A DNA stretch of 64,000 bases. Origin: Mycolicibacterium wolinskyi. GTDB taxonomy: Bacteria > Actinomycetota > Actinomycetes > Mycobacteriales > Mycobacteriaceae. Positions 33,422-42,067 of the stretch are shown in pieces. The translations under genes were made by a program, and so were the position numbers. The notes beneath the pieces are model-generated. The model was given only the letters and a program-made list of their open reading frames with translations. It made no database searches and was not told the origin of the DNA. The stretch covers positions 186,001 to 250,000 of the forward strand of contig NZ_LQQA01000029.1 of assembly GCF_002101965.1 (NCBI RefSeq), in the 5' to 3' direction. How positions within the stretch are numbered: position 1 is the first letter of the stretch; each line of letters opens with the position of its first letter.

Positions 33422-33544
33422 CGCACCGGCACTCGGATGTGCCGTCATCAGCCTGGTGCAGCCACCCCGCAAATGTACTGGGCCTAGCGAACCTCTTTTC
33501 ATCCATCAGATTAGTTCTCCATCCAACACAAGGATTTCAGCACC

Positions 33545-34426
33545 ATGTCCACCATCGCATCGGGCGTTCTACCCCGTATCAGCCTCCGCGACAGCAGCGC
33601 GGCAACCGCCGAGAACGTTGCCGCGATCGTCAAGAGCGACGGGGGAGTCGTCATCGAAGGCCTGCTCAGCGCAGACCAGGTCCGACGCTTCAACGCCGAC
33701 ATCGACCCGCACCTGGCTGCGTTGCACGCCGGCTCCAGTCATGTAGACGCGAGTATTCAGGACTTCCACGGCGCGCAGACCAAACGCCTCACCAACCTGA
33801 TCACACTGAGCAAGACCTTCCGTGAGGAAATCATCGACAACGATGTCGTGCTGGCCATCGCGGATCAGATGATGCATCCGTCGTACGATTCGTACTGGAT
33901 GGGGACTGCCCAGGTCATCGAGATCGGACCGGGCAACAAGGCTCAGCCCCATCACCGGGACCTCGAAAACTATCCGGGCTACCTGGAAATGGGTCCTTCC
34001 GGTCCGGAGGTCATGATCAATTTTCTCATCGCCCTCACCGATTTCACGGAGGAGAACGGTGCCACCCGAGTGGTGCCAGGAAGCCACACGTGGCCCGATT
34101 TCACTGACCGCGGCACACCCGAGCAGACCGTCCCGGCTCTGATGAAAGCGGGCGACGCACTCTTCTTCAGCGGAAAACTCGCCCACGGCGGTGGCGCCAA
34201 CGTCACGAAGGACGAACGACGCCGCGGAGTCGCGTTCACCTTCAACCCCGGCTACCTTGTGCCCGAGGAAGCGTACCCGTTCACGGTCGACATCGATCTT
34301 GCCCGATCACTGTCCCCCAGGGTGCAACAGCTAATCGGATTTCGCTCGTTCTACGACACCACTCACGGATACCCGGGTCTCTGGCAGAACAACTACGACG
34401 AGATCGCCGACTACATCGGACTCTGA
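33545..34426 (+). CDS. PhyH-family Fe(II)/2-oxoglutarate oxygenase 2
   Basis: 293 aa. The metal motif HxD is in QPHHRDLENYPG and the distal His in GKLAHGGGANVT. TDFTEENGATRVVPGSHTWP matches the corresponding segment of the first copy (24406), showing a shared family, but the rest differs enough for another substrate. RRRGVAFTFNPGYL supplies the 2-oxoglutarate arginine region. The ATG follows AAGGATTTCAGCACC. A hairpin terminator follows 14 nt after the stop, so it is the end of its transcript. Confidence 0.87.
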   Translation: MSTIASGVLPRISLRDSSAATAENVAAIVKSDGGVVIEGLLSADQVRRFNADIDPHLAALHAGSSHVDASIQDFHGAQTKRLTNLITLSKTFREEIIDNDVVLAIADQMMHPSYDSYWMGTAQVIEIGPGNKAQPHHRDLENYPGYLEMGPSGPEVMINFLIALTDFTEENGATRVVPGSHTWPDFTDRGTPEQTVPALMKAGDALFFSGKLAHGGGANVTKDERRRGVAFTFNPGYLVPEEAYPFTVDIDLARSLSPRVQQLIGFRSFYDTTHGYPGLWQNNYDEIADYIGL

Positions 34427-34440
34427 TCACCCCGTCCCGA

Positions 34441-34479
34441 GAACTCGCCACCTTGTGTTCGCTGGAGGTGGGCGAGTTC
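34441..34479 (+). terminator. Imperfect hairpin after the second PhyH gene
   Basis: Arms GAACTCGCCACCT and AGGTGGGCGAGTTC pair over 13 bp with one bulged G and a 12-nt loop. It starts 14 nt after the stop codon and separates PhyH2 from the ACAD operon. Confidence 0.6.
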
Positions 34480-34624
34480 CAGGGAGTCGGAGCCGACCCG
34501 GGCGCCGGTGGCGAAAACACTCGCGGCAGCAACTGTGCGATAACACTGCGACGTCATGTCAGCCCAGCTGCGCTACCCGCCCGAGCGCGTGCTCGACGTC
34601 GAACAACCAAGAGAGCTTCCATCC

Positions 34625-35845
34625 ATGACGATAGATCTGAGCTACCCACCCGAAGTCCGGTCCTTGATCGACAAGACCCGCTCGTTCGTACGCAACGACA
34701 TTCTGCCCCTTGAGGATCGGTACCTGGGAAACATCGCCGACGCGGGTGGCGACACCATCCGGGTGACGATGCAGGATGCCGCCAGGAGCGCCGGCGTGTT
34801 CGCGCCCCACGCCCCAGTTGAGTACGGCGGGGCAGGGCTGAACATGAGCGACCGCGCGCCGGTGTTCGAGGAAGCTGGATACTCACTGTTCGGCCCGATC
34901 GCGTTGAACATCGCAGCGCCGGACGAAGGCAACGTGCACCTGCTCGTCCACGTCGCCTCAGCGCAGCAGAAAGAACAATTCCTCGCCCCTCTCGCCGCGG
35001 GGGAGATGCGCTCGGCGTTCGCGATGACCGAACCCGCACCCGGCGCGGGCTCGGATCCCTCGGCACTCACGACGGCCGCGTCCAGAGTCCAGGGTGGCTG
35101 GAGGATCAGCGGCCGCAAATGGTTCATCACCGGAGCCGACGGCGCCGGGTTTTTCATCATCATGGCGCGCACGTCCGGAAAGCCCGGTGATCGAGGAGGT
35201 GCAACGATGTTCCTCGCCCCCGCCGACACACGGGGGATCACCCTCAGTCGCCATATCGGCACGTTGGACAGGGCGATGATCGGCGGGCACTGCGAGGTTC
35301 TCTTCGACGACGTCTTCGTCCCGGACGAGAACGTGCTCGGTGCGGTGGACGAAGGTTTCGCCTACGCGCAAGCGCGTCTGGGGCCGGCACGGATGACGCA
35401 TGTGATGCGTTGGCTCGGTGCCGCGCGCCGCGGACACGACATCGCCGTGGCGCATGTCGCACGCCGCCAGGGTTTCGGCAGTGTCCTGGGTGATCTCGGG
35501 ATGACACAAAAAATGGTCGCGGACAACGAGATCGACATCGCGGCGACACGAGCATTGCTCGTGCAGGCCTGTTACGCCCTCGATCAGGGTTCACCCGCGG
35601 CCGACGAGACGTCGATCGCGAAGACCTTCGCGGCAGAAGCGATCTTCCGCATCGTCGACCGCAGCATCCAGATGTGCGGTGGGCTCGGTGTCTCCGATGA
35701 CCTGCCCCTGGCGCGACTGTCCCGCGAAGTACGTCCCTTTCGTGTCTATGACGGGCCGTCGGAGGTACATCGCTGGGCGATCGCGAAACGCGTTGTCGGT
35801 GCCGCGAAGAAAGCGGCCCCCACGGCAGAGCGGGTGCTGGCGTGA
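34625..35845 (+). CDS. Acyl-CoA dehydrogenase, ACAD10/11-like
   Basis: 406 aa. AFAMTEPAPGAGSDPSALTT is the FAD/substrate motif (usually TEP), ISGRKWFITGADGAGFFIIM follows, and the C-terminal block reads IQMCGGLGVSDDLPLARLSREVRPFRVYDGPSEVHR. The usual glutamate base of short-chain ACADs near the C-terminus is not at its canonical place; R..IYDG(P/A)..EVH is that of the ACAD10/11 branch. The neighbour is an APH-type kinase gene whose start overlaps this stop, the same pair as LvaC/LvaA and as the fused human ACAD11. The start ATG at 34625 is preferred over 34556. Expected role: elimination of a phosphorylated 4-hydroxyacyl-CoA. Confidence 0.85.
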   Translation: MTIDLSYPPEVRSLIDKTRSFVRNDILPLEDRYLGNIADAGGDTIRVTMQDAARSAGVFAPHAPVEYGGAGLNMSDRAPVFEEAGYSLFGPIALNIAAPDEGNVHLLVHVASAQQKEQFLAPLAAGEMRSAFAMTEPAPGAGSDPSALTTAASRVQGGWRISGRKWFITGADGAGFFIIMARTSGKPGDRGGATMFLAPADTRGITLSRHIGTLDRAMIGGHCEVLFDDVFVPDENVLGAVDEGFAYAQARLGPARMTHVMRWLGAARRGHDIAVAHVARRQGFGSVLGDLGMTQKMVADNEIDIAATRALLVQACYALDQGSPAADETSIAKTFAAEAIFRIVDRSIQMCGGLGVSDDLPLARLSREVRPFRVYDGPSEVHRWAIAKRVVGAAKKAAPTAERVLA

Positions 35846-36876
35846 CCGCGGAGCAGCGGACGCTGCCCGGGATGGACGTACCGGCACTGACGGCTTTACT
35901 ACGCCAATACGGTGTCGAACTGAACGGCGATCTACAGGTCGAACTCATCAGCGGCGGACGATCGAACCTGACGTTCAAAGCGTTCGATGCCCGCTCTGCC
36001 TGGGTCGTACGCCGCCCTCCGACCCGTGGACTGACACCGTCCGCGCACGACATGGCCCGCGAGTGGGCTGTGACGGACGCCCTGCAGTCCACCGAGGTGC
36101 CTGTCGCCCGAACAGTTGCGTTCGATGTGGAGGGGGTGGCACTCGGAGCTCCCACCACCGTCGTCGAATTCAATCCGGGCAGGGTGATTCGAACACGTGA
36201 GGACTTGGCTGACCTGACCGACGCCGACATCACCGCCAACACCGAGGAACTGATCAGGGTGCTTGCCGTCCTGCACAACGTGGACTACGAGGCGGTGGGG
36301 CTGGGTTCGTTCGGGAGACCGATCGGCTTCGTGGCCAGACAGGTGCGTAGGTGGGCGCGGCAGTGGGAGGCAGTGAAGACACGTGAGTTGCCCGACGTGG
36401 ACAGGCTGAGAGACAAACTTGAGGCGTCGATCCCGTCGAGCTCGTCCTCATCGATCGTGCATGGTGATTACCGCATCGACAACGTCATCCTGAGTCCGCG
36501 GAACACGGCGTCGATCACCGCAGTCGTCGATTGGGAGATGTCCACTCTCGGTGACCCGCTCACCGATGTCGCACTGATGTGCGTCTACCGGCAACCGATC
36601 TTCGATGCAGTACTGGGGGTGAGTGCCGCGTGGACCAGCGACCGGTACCCGTCGGCTGAGGACTTGGCGGAGATGTACAGCCGCGAAACGGGAAACGCGT
36701 TGCCCGAGTGGAACTTCTATCTCGCCTTGGCGAACTTCAAGCTCGGTGTCATCGGCGAGGGAATAACGCACCGCGCTCTGGCTGGATCCGACGCTGGTGC
36801 AGGTGCAGCCGCCGCTGCCGAAGTGACTCACGAGTTCATGGCAGCCGGCCTGCGGGCGATCGAAGGAAAACGTTGA
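35842..36876 (+). CDS. APH-family phosphotransferase (FadE36/LvaA/ACAD10-kinase-like)
   Basis: 344 aa. SGGRSNLTFKAFD is the nucleotide loop, WVVRRPP the ATP lysine/arginine strand, IVHGDYRIDNVIL the Brenner catalytic loop (H-G-D-x-R-x-D-N), and VVDWEMSTLGDPLTDVALM the metal-binding DxD/E segment. This is the acyl-CoA-associated branch of the aminoglycoside-phosphotransferase family, not a resistance enzyme. In levulinate catabolism the homologue LvaA phosphorylates the 4-hydroxyl of 4-hydroxyacyl-CoA. It overlaps the ACAD gene by 4 nt and the following SDR by 1 nt. The two together suggest 4-hydroxyacyl-CoA degradation. Confidence 0.88.
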   Translation: MTAEQRTLPGMDVPALTALLRQYGVELNGDLQVELISGGRSNLTFKAFDARSAWVVRRPPTRGLTPSAHDMAREWAVTDALQSTEVPVARTVAFDVEGVALGAPTTVVEFNPGRVIRTREDLADLTDADITANTEELIRVLAVLHNVDYEAVGLGSFGRPIGFVARQVRRWARQWEAVKTRELPDVDRLRDKLEASIPSSSSSSIVHGDYRIDNVILSPRNTASITAVVDWEMSTLGDPLTDVALMCVYRQPIFDAVLGVSAAWTSDRYPSAEDLAEMYSRETGNALPEWNFYLALANFKLGVIGEGITHRALAGSDAGAGAAAAAEVTHEFMAAGLRAIEGKR

Positions 36877-37613
36877 TGAGCGACAGATCCGCACTGATCA
36901 CCGGAGCCAGCAGAGGCATCGGTCTCGGAATCGCGACCCGTATGGCCGAATTGGGATACTCCCTGACGATTACGGCGCGCGATCAAGCCGCGCTCGACAA
37001 CGCAGTGACCACGTTGAGGAGCGGCGGCGCACCGCAGGTGATCGCGATCGCGGCGGATCTTGCCGACCGCGACGCGGCGGATCGCGTTATCGACGCGCAC
37101 GCCGAGCGATACACCACCATGAACGCGCTCGTTCTGAACGCCGGCGTGGGCACCGCCGGATCGATCGCCGACTACCCGATGCGTAGGTTCGACAAAACGC
37201 TCGACGTCAACTTCCGAACCCCGTTCCAGATACTGCAGAGGGCCATGCCGCTGCTCCGGTCCGGTGTGGCGACGGACCCGGAGCGAGGTGCCAGAGTGAT
37301 CGCTCTGGCATCGATAACGGGTGTCTACGCCGAGGCGAACCTCGCTGTGTACGGCGCAGCCAAGTCCGCGATGATCTCACTGATCGAGACGCTCAACGCA
37401 GAGGAGAGCAGCAACGGCATCTCCGGCACCTCCATCGCCCCGGGATACGTCGACACGGACATGAGCGACTGGACCAAGGACAAGATCCCTGCTGATTCGA
37501 TGATCCGCGTCGACGACATCGTCGCTCTCGCCGCCTCGCTGCTCGAATTGTCGTCGCGCGCAGTCGTTCCACGCATCGTGGTCAACCGAGCAGGCGCGGG
37601 ACTCGGCGCCTGA
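36876..37613 (+). CDS. SDR-family oxidoreductase of the ACAD/kinase operon
   Basis: 245 aa. ALITGASRGIGLGIA gives the cofactor loop, VLNAGVG the NAG motif, LASITGVYAEANLAVYGAAK the Ser/Tyr/Lys catalytic set, and SIAPGYVDTDMSDW the C-terminal SDR segment. The ATG at 36876 shares one base with the stop of the kinase gene, so all three genes are translationally coupled. It could oxidise the 3-hydroxyacyl-CoA produced after isomerisation, or another alcohol of the pathway. Confidence 0.88.
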   Translation: MSDRSALITGASRGIGLGIATRMAELGYSLTITARDQAALDNAVTTLRSGGAPQVIAIAADLADRDAADRVIDAHAERYTTMNALVLNAGVGTAGSIADYPMRRFDKTLDVNFRTPFQILQRAMPLLRSGVATDPERGARVIALASITGVYAEANLAVYGAAKSAMISLIETLNAEESSNGISGTSIAPGYVDTDMSDWTKDKIPADSMIRVDDIVALAASLLELSSRAVVPRIVVNRAGAGLGA

Positions 37614-37692
37614 TCGCTCGCTGAGTCGGAACGCCCGCTGGAGTCCACGAACAAGCAACGTCGCGATGCGGCGACAAGAAAGGAGGGTCCCC

Positions 37693-38562
37693 ATGGTCGA
37701 AGCGGATGTGGCGGTACTTGGTTGCGGCTTGATGGGGTCAGCACTGGCCCGAGCCCTGGCGCGCGCGGGGCGTGAAGTCGTTGTCTGGAATAGATCTTTC
37801 GGCAAAGCTACCGCCCTGCAGGGCGTAGGCATTACGGCAGTCGAGTCCGTACACGCGGCAGTGTCTACTGCACCGCTGATCATCACGTGTCTCAATACCT
37901 ACGACACGGTCGTCGCCACCTTGGACGACGTGGCGTGGCCGCCGCGAGGGAAGACTCTGCTCAACCTCAGCACAGGGACCCCGCCACAAGCCGAAGCGCT
38001 CGATCGTTGGGCGGCCGACCGATCCGTACTCTTCCTGGACGGAGCGATTCTCGCGTACCCCGCAGACATCGGGGAGCCGCACTGTCAGCTGTTGATCTCT
38101 GGACCCACGCGGGTGTGGACCCAAAACCGTGATGTGATCATGGATCTCGGCGGATCTACGAAACACATCACCGAGACGATAGTCGGTGCCAACGTGATGG
38201 ATGTCGGTGTCATCGGCGCGTTCTACATCTCCGCGTTGACCGCCTTCATCGAGTCCGCTGCCTACGTCACCGACTACGGCATCTCGACCGAGTCCTTGCT
38301 GGAAGTGTCCAAGCCTGTGCTTCGGTTGCTCGACGACACCGTGGCCCAAGCAGTTTCGGCGATCGGTGAGCAGGATTACCGGACGGACCAGGCAACCCTC
38401 GGCGTGTACGCGGAAGCCGTCAGAACTTTCAGTGCCGAGATCTCGAACCGGGGCAACCGCTCGTTCATGGTGGCTGCCGCCGCTGCTTCTCTCTCCGCTG
38501 CTGAGGAAGCGGGTCTCGGTGCGCTCGGAATATTCTCAGTGCATCAGATCGCTCGCCGCTAG
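37693..38562 (+). CDS. Imine-reductase-like NADP-dependent oxidoreductase, second copy
   Basis: 289 aa. VAVLGCGLMGSALARALARA with VVWNRSFGKA is the Rossmann part. LNLSTGTPPQAEALDRWAAD with FLDGAILAYPADIGEPHCQL and ISGP is the IRED signature, as in the copy at 13896. The C-terminal helical domain contains VGVIGAFYISALTAFIESAA. ATG at 37693 follows AAAGGAGGG, a strong ribosome-binding site. Its stop overlaps the convergent aldo/keto reductase by 4 nt. Two IRED-like genes flank the supercluster, one at each end, which points to cyclic imine/amine chemistry. Confidence 0.82.
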   Translation: MVEADVAVLGCGLMGSALARALARAGREVVVWNRSFGKATALQGVGITAVESVHAAVSTAPLIITCLNTYDTVVATLDDVAWPPRGKTLLNLSTGTPPQAEALDRWAADRSVLFLDGAILAYPADIGEPHCQLLISGPTRVWTQNRDVIMDLGGSTKHITETIVGANVMDVGVIGAFYISALTAFIESAAYVTDYGISTESLLEVSKPVLRLLDDTVAQAVSAIGEQDYRTDQATLGVYAEAVRTFSAEISNRGNRSFMVAAAAASLSAAEEAGLGALGIFSVHQIARR

Positions 38563-39527
38563 TGCCGCAGGTGCTTTGAAAGTTCGTCGAGGCGGTGGGT
38601 CTCCTCAGCGGTCAGCTGCACGTTGAGGGCGCCAGCGGAGTCGCTGGCGTGGTGGGGTTTGGACGCCCCGGCGATGGGGATGACGGTGCCCCGGTAGAAG
38701 TCGACCAGCCAGGCCAGCGCGATCTGCCCGACGGTGGCCCGATGGCTGACGGCGATCTCCGTCATGGCGTCGATCAGTGGCTGGGTACGGTCGAGGCTCT
38801 TGCCGTTGAGGCCCATGATCTTTCGGCGTAGTGGGTGCACATTGGCGACCAGCGTGCGGTCGGCGTGATATTTGCCGGTCAGGATGCCCTGGGCTTGGGC
38901 GGAGTAGGCCAGCAGCGACACCCCGAGGCGTTCGGCGGCGGCGAGCATGCCGTTGGACTCGATGTTGCGGTGCAGCATGTTGACTTGCACCTCGTTGCTG
39001 GCCAACGGGATTCCGTGCTTGGCGAGTTCGTCATGGGCGGCTTCCATCTGGGCGGTGGTGAAGTTGCTGACACCGACAGCGCGGATTTTGCCGGCCTCGA
39101 CCAGTCTCGCCATAGCACGCATCTGGGCCCGCACCGAGGAGAAGCTGCCCCGGTTGAGGTGGATCTGGTGCAGGTCGATCGGGAACGGGTCTAACGCTTC
39201 CAGACGCGTGTTGATGGTCCGTTCGATGTTGGCCGCGGTGCGCCCAATCGGCATCCACTTGGTGGCCACCACCACTTCCCCGGGGGCGATGCCGGCCGCG
39301 ACGAGTCCAGCGGCCACGGCTCGTTCTGCGTTGCCGCCACCGTAGCCCTCCGAACTGTCAAACCACGTGATGCCGCCGCCAAGGGCGGTCTTGATGATTT
39401 CGGTGACATGCTCCTGCGGGATCGTCTGCGTCAACGCCGAGATCCAGCCTTTGCCCGCGAACTGGGCAGTACCTAGCCCGATCGGGGACAGTCGAAGATC
39501 GGTGCGTCCGAGCTGAATAGTGGTCAT
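38559..39527 (-). CDS. Aldo/keto reductase
   Basis: 322 aa. RTDLRLSPIGLGTAQFAG starts the TIM barrel, and the tetrad is visible as Asp/Tyr in FDSSEGYGGG, Lys in VATKWMPIG and His in DLHQIHLNRG (H-Q-I-H with an extra Leu-His). VGVSNFTTAQME and VIPIAGASKPHH supply the cofactor-phosphate segment. It is convergent with the IRED-like gene. It is likely an NADPH-dependent carbonyl reductase of unknown substrate. The start ATG at 39527 is followed by a clear barrel strand, so no extension is needed. Confidence 0.9.
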   Translation of the reverse strand: MTTIQLGRTDLRLSPIGLGTAQFAGKGWISALTQTIPQEHVTEIIKTALGGGITWFDSSEGYGGGNAERAVAAGLVAAGIAPGEVVVATKWMPIGRTAANIERTINTRLEALDPFPIDLHQIHLNRGSFSSVRAQMRAMARLVEAGKIRAVGVSNFTTAQMEAAHDELAKHGIPLASNEVQVNMLHRNIESNGMLAAAERLGVSLLAYSAQAQGILTGKYHADRTLVANVHPLRRKIMGLNGKSLDRTQPLIDAMTEIAVSHRATVGQIALAWLVDFYRGTVIPIAGASKPHHASDSAGALNVQLTAEETHRLDELSKHLRH

Positions 39528-39556
39528 GGGTCTCCATAGATCGTTGGGTTACATTG

Positions 39557-40228
39557 TCAGACAAAAGGATTGCCATCGAAAGTCTCGCGGGTGACGAATT
39601 CTGGTACCGGCTTGCGACGCAGTTTCGACACCTGTCGCACCGGTGTGCCGAGTGGTACGACCGCTGTGATGGCGTACCGGTCGGGCACTGAGAGAAGGCG
39701 TTTCACCTCAGGTTCCTCGGATACGGCAGCGGTCGTCAGGACGCCGCCGTATCCTTCGTTGCGCGCTGCGAGCAGCACGTTCCACACGAATGGGTACACG
39801 GATGCGCCTGGTACCACGCTGATGCGGTCAAGTTCCTGATCGGTCGCAGCAACGACGGCGAGGTCCAGGCAGATGACGAGCACCACCGGCGCCGACCGGA
39901 AGGCAGATGACGCCTCCGGAGGCACCTCCGTCTTCGCGATCGTGGACGCGTCTACAGACGACGGGTAGAGGGGATTCCATGGCGATTCACCGTTAGCTAT
40001 CTGGGCGGCGGTCCGCCGAGCACTGGGAAGTGCTAGGTCAGCCAGTGTCGACTTGGTCCGCTCGTCGCGGACCACAATGACTTGTACGCCTTGGCGATTC
40101 CCCCCGTTTGGCGCGAAACGGGCGTTGTCGAGAATGCGTGAGAGCACCGTGTCAGGCAGCGGATCGTCGGTGAACTCGCGCACCGCGGGCGTCGTCCGCA
40201 TGACCTCGTACAGGTCCATCAAGTTCAC
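39557..40228 (-). CDS. Nitroreductase-family FMN oxidoreductase
   Basis: 223 aa. The FMN-binding start is VMRTTPAVREFTDDPLPD with LDNARFAPNGGNRQG (S/A-P-N-x-x-N-x-Q pattern), and the late segment NVLLAARNEGYGGVLTTAAV (A-x-x-x-G-x-G-x-x-x-T) completes the dimeric fold. FAD synthesis or BluB activity is unlikely. It would reduce nitro groups or quinones with NAD(P)H. It lies 29 bp behind the AKR on the same strand and may be cotranscribed with it. Confidence 0.85.
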   Translation of the reverse strand: MNLMDLYEVMRTTPAVREFTDDPLPDTVLSRILDNARFAPNGGNRQGVQVIVVRDERTKSTLADLALPSARRTAAQIANGESPWNPLYPSSVDASTIAKTEVPPEASSAFRSAPVVLVICLDLAVVAATDQELDRISVVPGASVYPFVWNVLLAARNEGYGGVLTTAAVSEEPEVKRLLSVPDRYAITAVVPLGTPVRQVSKLRRKPVPEFVTRETFDGNPFV

Positions 40229-40351
40229 CTTCCATCAAAGTTGTCGAAGACAGCTGCGCTCACCTTCGGTATTGCCTCCACGGCCAACCAGTGCGGCCCA
40301 CTTGCCGGCTGAGCGGCCGATGTGACGAATCACGCTCGGCCACAACGGCTG

Positions 40352-41179
40352 CTAGAACTTCAACCGTTCGTGCAGAAAGTCGACGATGCGCCGACGCGCC
40401 TCGAATGCCGGGTGGCCCTCACGTTCGCGCACTTCGCGGGTGGCCACCGAATGCGCCGACCTTTTCAAGCTGTAATCGTTGCCCTCGTGTGATGCGATCT
40501 CGATCACCTCAAACGCCTCTCCCAGTTGGTCCTTGAGGGTTTTGAACCGTTCGGCCGGCACCCACCAATCGTTGGTGAAACGTAATCCCAACGCGCACAG
40601 CCCCTCCTCGGCAACGCGTCTCTTAACAGCCGACAATTCGTTGTCGGACAGCCCCGGATCGCGGCGTCGGGAGGCCGTGATCGGTATGGGAAGCGATGGC
40701 TGGGCCAGCACCGGGGCGAGAACACTGTCGTCCACGGCAGCCGCCAGTGCGAACCCGCCGGTGAAGCACTGGCCGATCACACCCACACCGGGACCAGGAG
40801 TGTTGTCGTTGAGATCGCGGGCGAGCGCCCGCAGGTATTGCGCTATCGGACGATTGGCATTGGTCGCGAACGCGGCGAACTCTCGGGCGACGCACGCGCG
40901 TACCATCGTCGCCACGGCGTTGCCGCGGGCCGAGTGAACGCCAGGCTTGCCGAACAGCGACGGCGCGGCGACAGTAAACCCGTTGTCCACCAGATGATTA
41001 CCGAGTCCCAGCGAAGCTGGATCCAGTCCGGGCATTTCCGGGATGAGGACGACGCCTGGGCCAGTGCCCTTGCGATAGACGTCATAGGTGAACCCGGACG
41101 CGGTAAAAGGTGCACACACCCATCCGGACAAGTCCGCCTCGGGTGCAGGTGGATCACCCAGTTGCCGGGAATCGCTCAT
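40352..41179 (-). CDS. Dienelactone hydrolase-family protein
   Basis: 275 aa. The nucleophile is Cys138 in GVIGQCFTGGFALAAA, as in true dienelactone hydrolases. GVVLIPEMPGLDP and EVIEIASHEGNDYSLKRSAH carry the oxyanion and an acid-like segment, and a His lies in GHPAFEARRRIVDFL, where DLH proteins usually have their catalytic His. The family hydrolyses enol lactones; this member is longer than ClcD by about 40 residues. ATG at 41179 is chosen because GAGAGAGGCGAA is upstream; an in-frame start at 41218 lacks it. Confidence 0.83.
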   Translation of the reverse strand: MSDSRQLGDPPAPEADLSGWVCAPFTASGFTYDVYRKGTGPGVVLIPEMPGLDPASLGLGNHLVDNGFTVAAPSLFGKPGVHSARGNAVATMVRACVAREFAAFATNANRPIAQYLRALARDLNDNTPGPGVGVIGQCFTGGFALAAAVDDSVLAPVLAQPSLPIPITASRRRDPGLSDNELSAVKRRVAEEGLCALGLRFTNDWWVPAERFKTLKDQLGEAFEVIEIASHEGNDYSLKRSAHSVATREVREREGHPAFEARRRIVDFLHERLKF

Positions 41180-41269
41180 TTCGCCTCTCTCTAACTCCGG
41201 GGCGTTGGCCCCCATCACCCCAACGAGAATGCGAAGAGCTATCGACGCATCGCGGGAGTGCCCGTGCTC

Positions 41270-41947
41270 TCAGTTCGTGGTTTGCCTGCTCGGTGCTACG
41301 GATGCCGCACGCAGCATGGCCTGGTAGAGGTCGGAGGGTTCGGGTGCGGTCGGCAGTGCTCCGCGCGCGGGGGCTTGCAGACCCTGGACAATCAACGCCA
41401 CTATCCGACTCCAGGCGGTAGGGGCTGCCTCTGCTGTAGCGGCGACGACTCCGGCGTTGGCCATCAGCAGCAGGACCATATCTTCGGCAGTGAAGTCGTC
41501 GCGAAGCCGCCCGGCGGCCTTGGCGCGCTCAATCAGTCGCACCAGGCCGTCGTACGCCTCACGACGCCGGGATTCCAGGGTGGTCGCCATCGGGAAGGTC
41601 ATCGTCAGCACGCCGGCGAAGCCACGGTCGGCGGCCTGCATCCCGCAGACGGTCTCGACATAGCCGGCAAATGCATGCCACGGGTCGGGGTCGGCAAGTG
41701 CGGTCACCACCGCATCGACATAGGCATCCATACGGTCGGCAAACACCGCTTCTATCAGCTCATCCTTGGTGGGAAACCGGCGAAACAGGGTCGCGATGCC
41801 CACATCAGCATGGCGCGCCACCGAAGCCATCGACGCGGTCAGCCCCTCGCGAGCGAACACACTGCGCGCCGCCGCCACTATGCGGTCGCGATTGCGGCCG
41901 GCATCGCTGCGTAGCGGTTTCCCGTCATCGGCACCGTCGTCGTTCAT
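41270..41947 (-). CDS. TetR/AcrR-family transcriptional regulator
   Basis: 225 aa. The HTH reads IVAAARSVFAREGLTASMAS then VARHADVGIATLFRRFPTKD (residues about 23-65), the FRRFPTK variant of actinobacterial TetR regulators of SDRs. The C-terminal domain with LLLMANAGVVAATAEAA resembles TetR_C_33-type domains. It is divergent from an SDR gene at 42068. Palindromes at 41984-41997 sit between them and probably mediate repression of both. Confidence 0.9.
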   Translation of the reverse strand: MNDDGADDGKPLRSDAGRNRDRIVAAARSVFAREGLTASMASVARHADVGIATLFRRFPTKDELIEAVFADRMDAYVDAVVTALADPDPWHAFAGYVETVCGMQAADRGFAGVLTMTFPMATTLESRRREAYDGLVRLIERAKAAGRLRDDFTAEDMVLLLMANAGVVAATAEAAPTAWSRIVALIVQGLQAPARGALPTAPEPSDLYQAMLRAASVAPSRQTTN

Positions 41948-41983
41948 AACCCTGATCCTAACTGGAAAGACCTATCCACTTGT

Positions 41984-41997
41984 GCTATCACTATAGC
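41984..41997. promoter_or_regulatory. Candidate TetR operator between divergent TetR and SDR genes
   Basis: GCTAT-CACT-ATAGC is a 5-4-5 palindrome. Nested around it are further matched pairs, CCTATCC (41971-41977) with GGATAGG (42010-42016), and ATCACT (41987-41992) with AGTGAT (42002-42007). The arrangement resembles a multi-box TetR operator, though it is not known which pair is used. Confidence 0.5.
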
Positions 41998-42067
41998 GGG
42001 GAGTGATCCGGATAGGCCGCTCCACTTACGCTGCGGCGTAGAACCCAACGCACTAAGGAGACGAACA

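Noticed and set aside
35842..36876. APH-family kinase as an aminoglycoside-resistance gene
   Set aside because: The sequence belongs to the acyl-CoA-associated branch, and it is translationally coupled to an acyl-CoA dehydrogenase, which points to metabolism.
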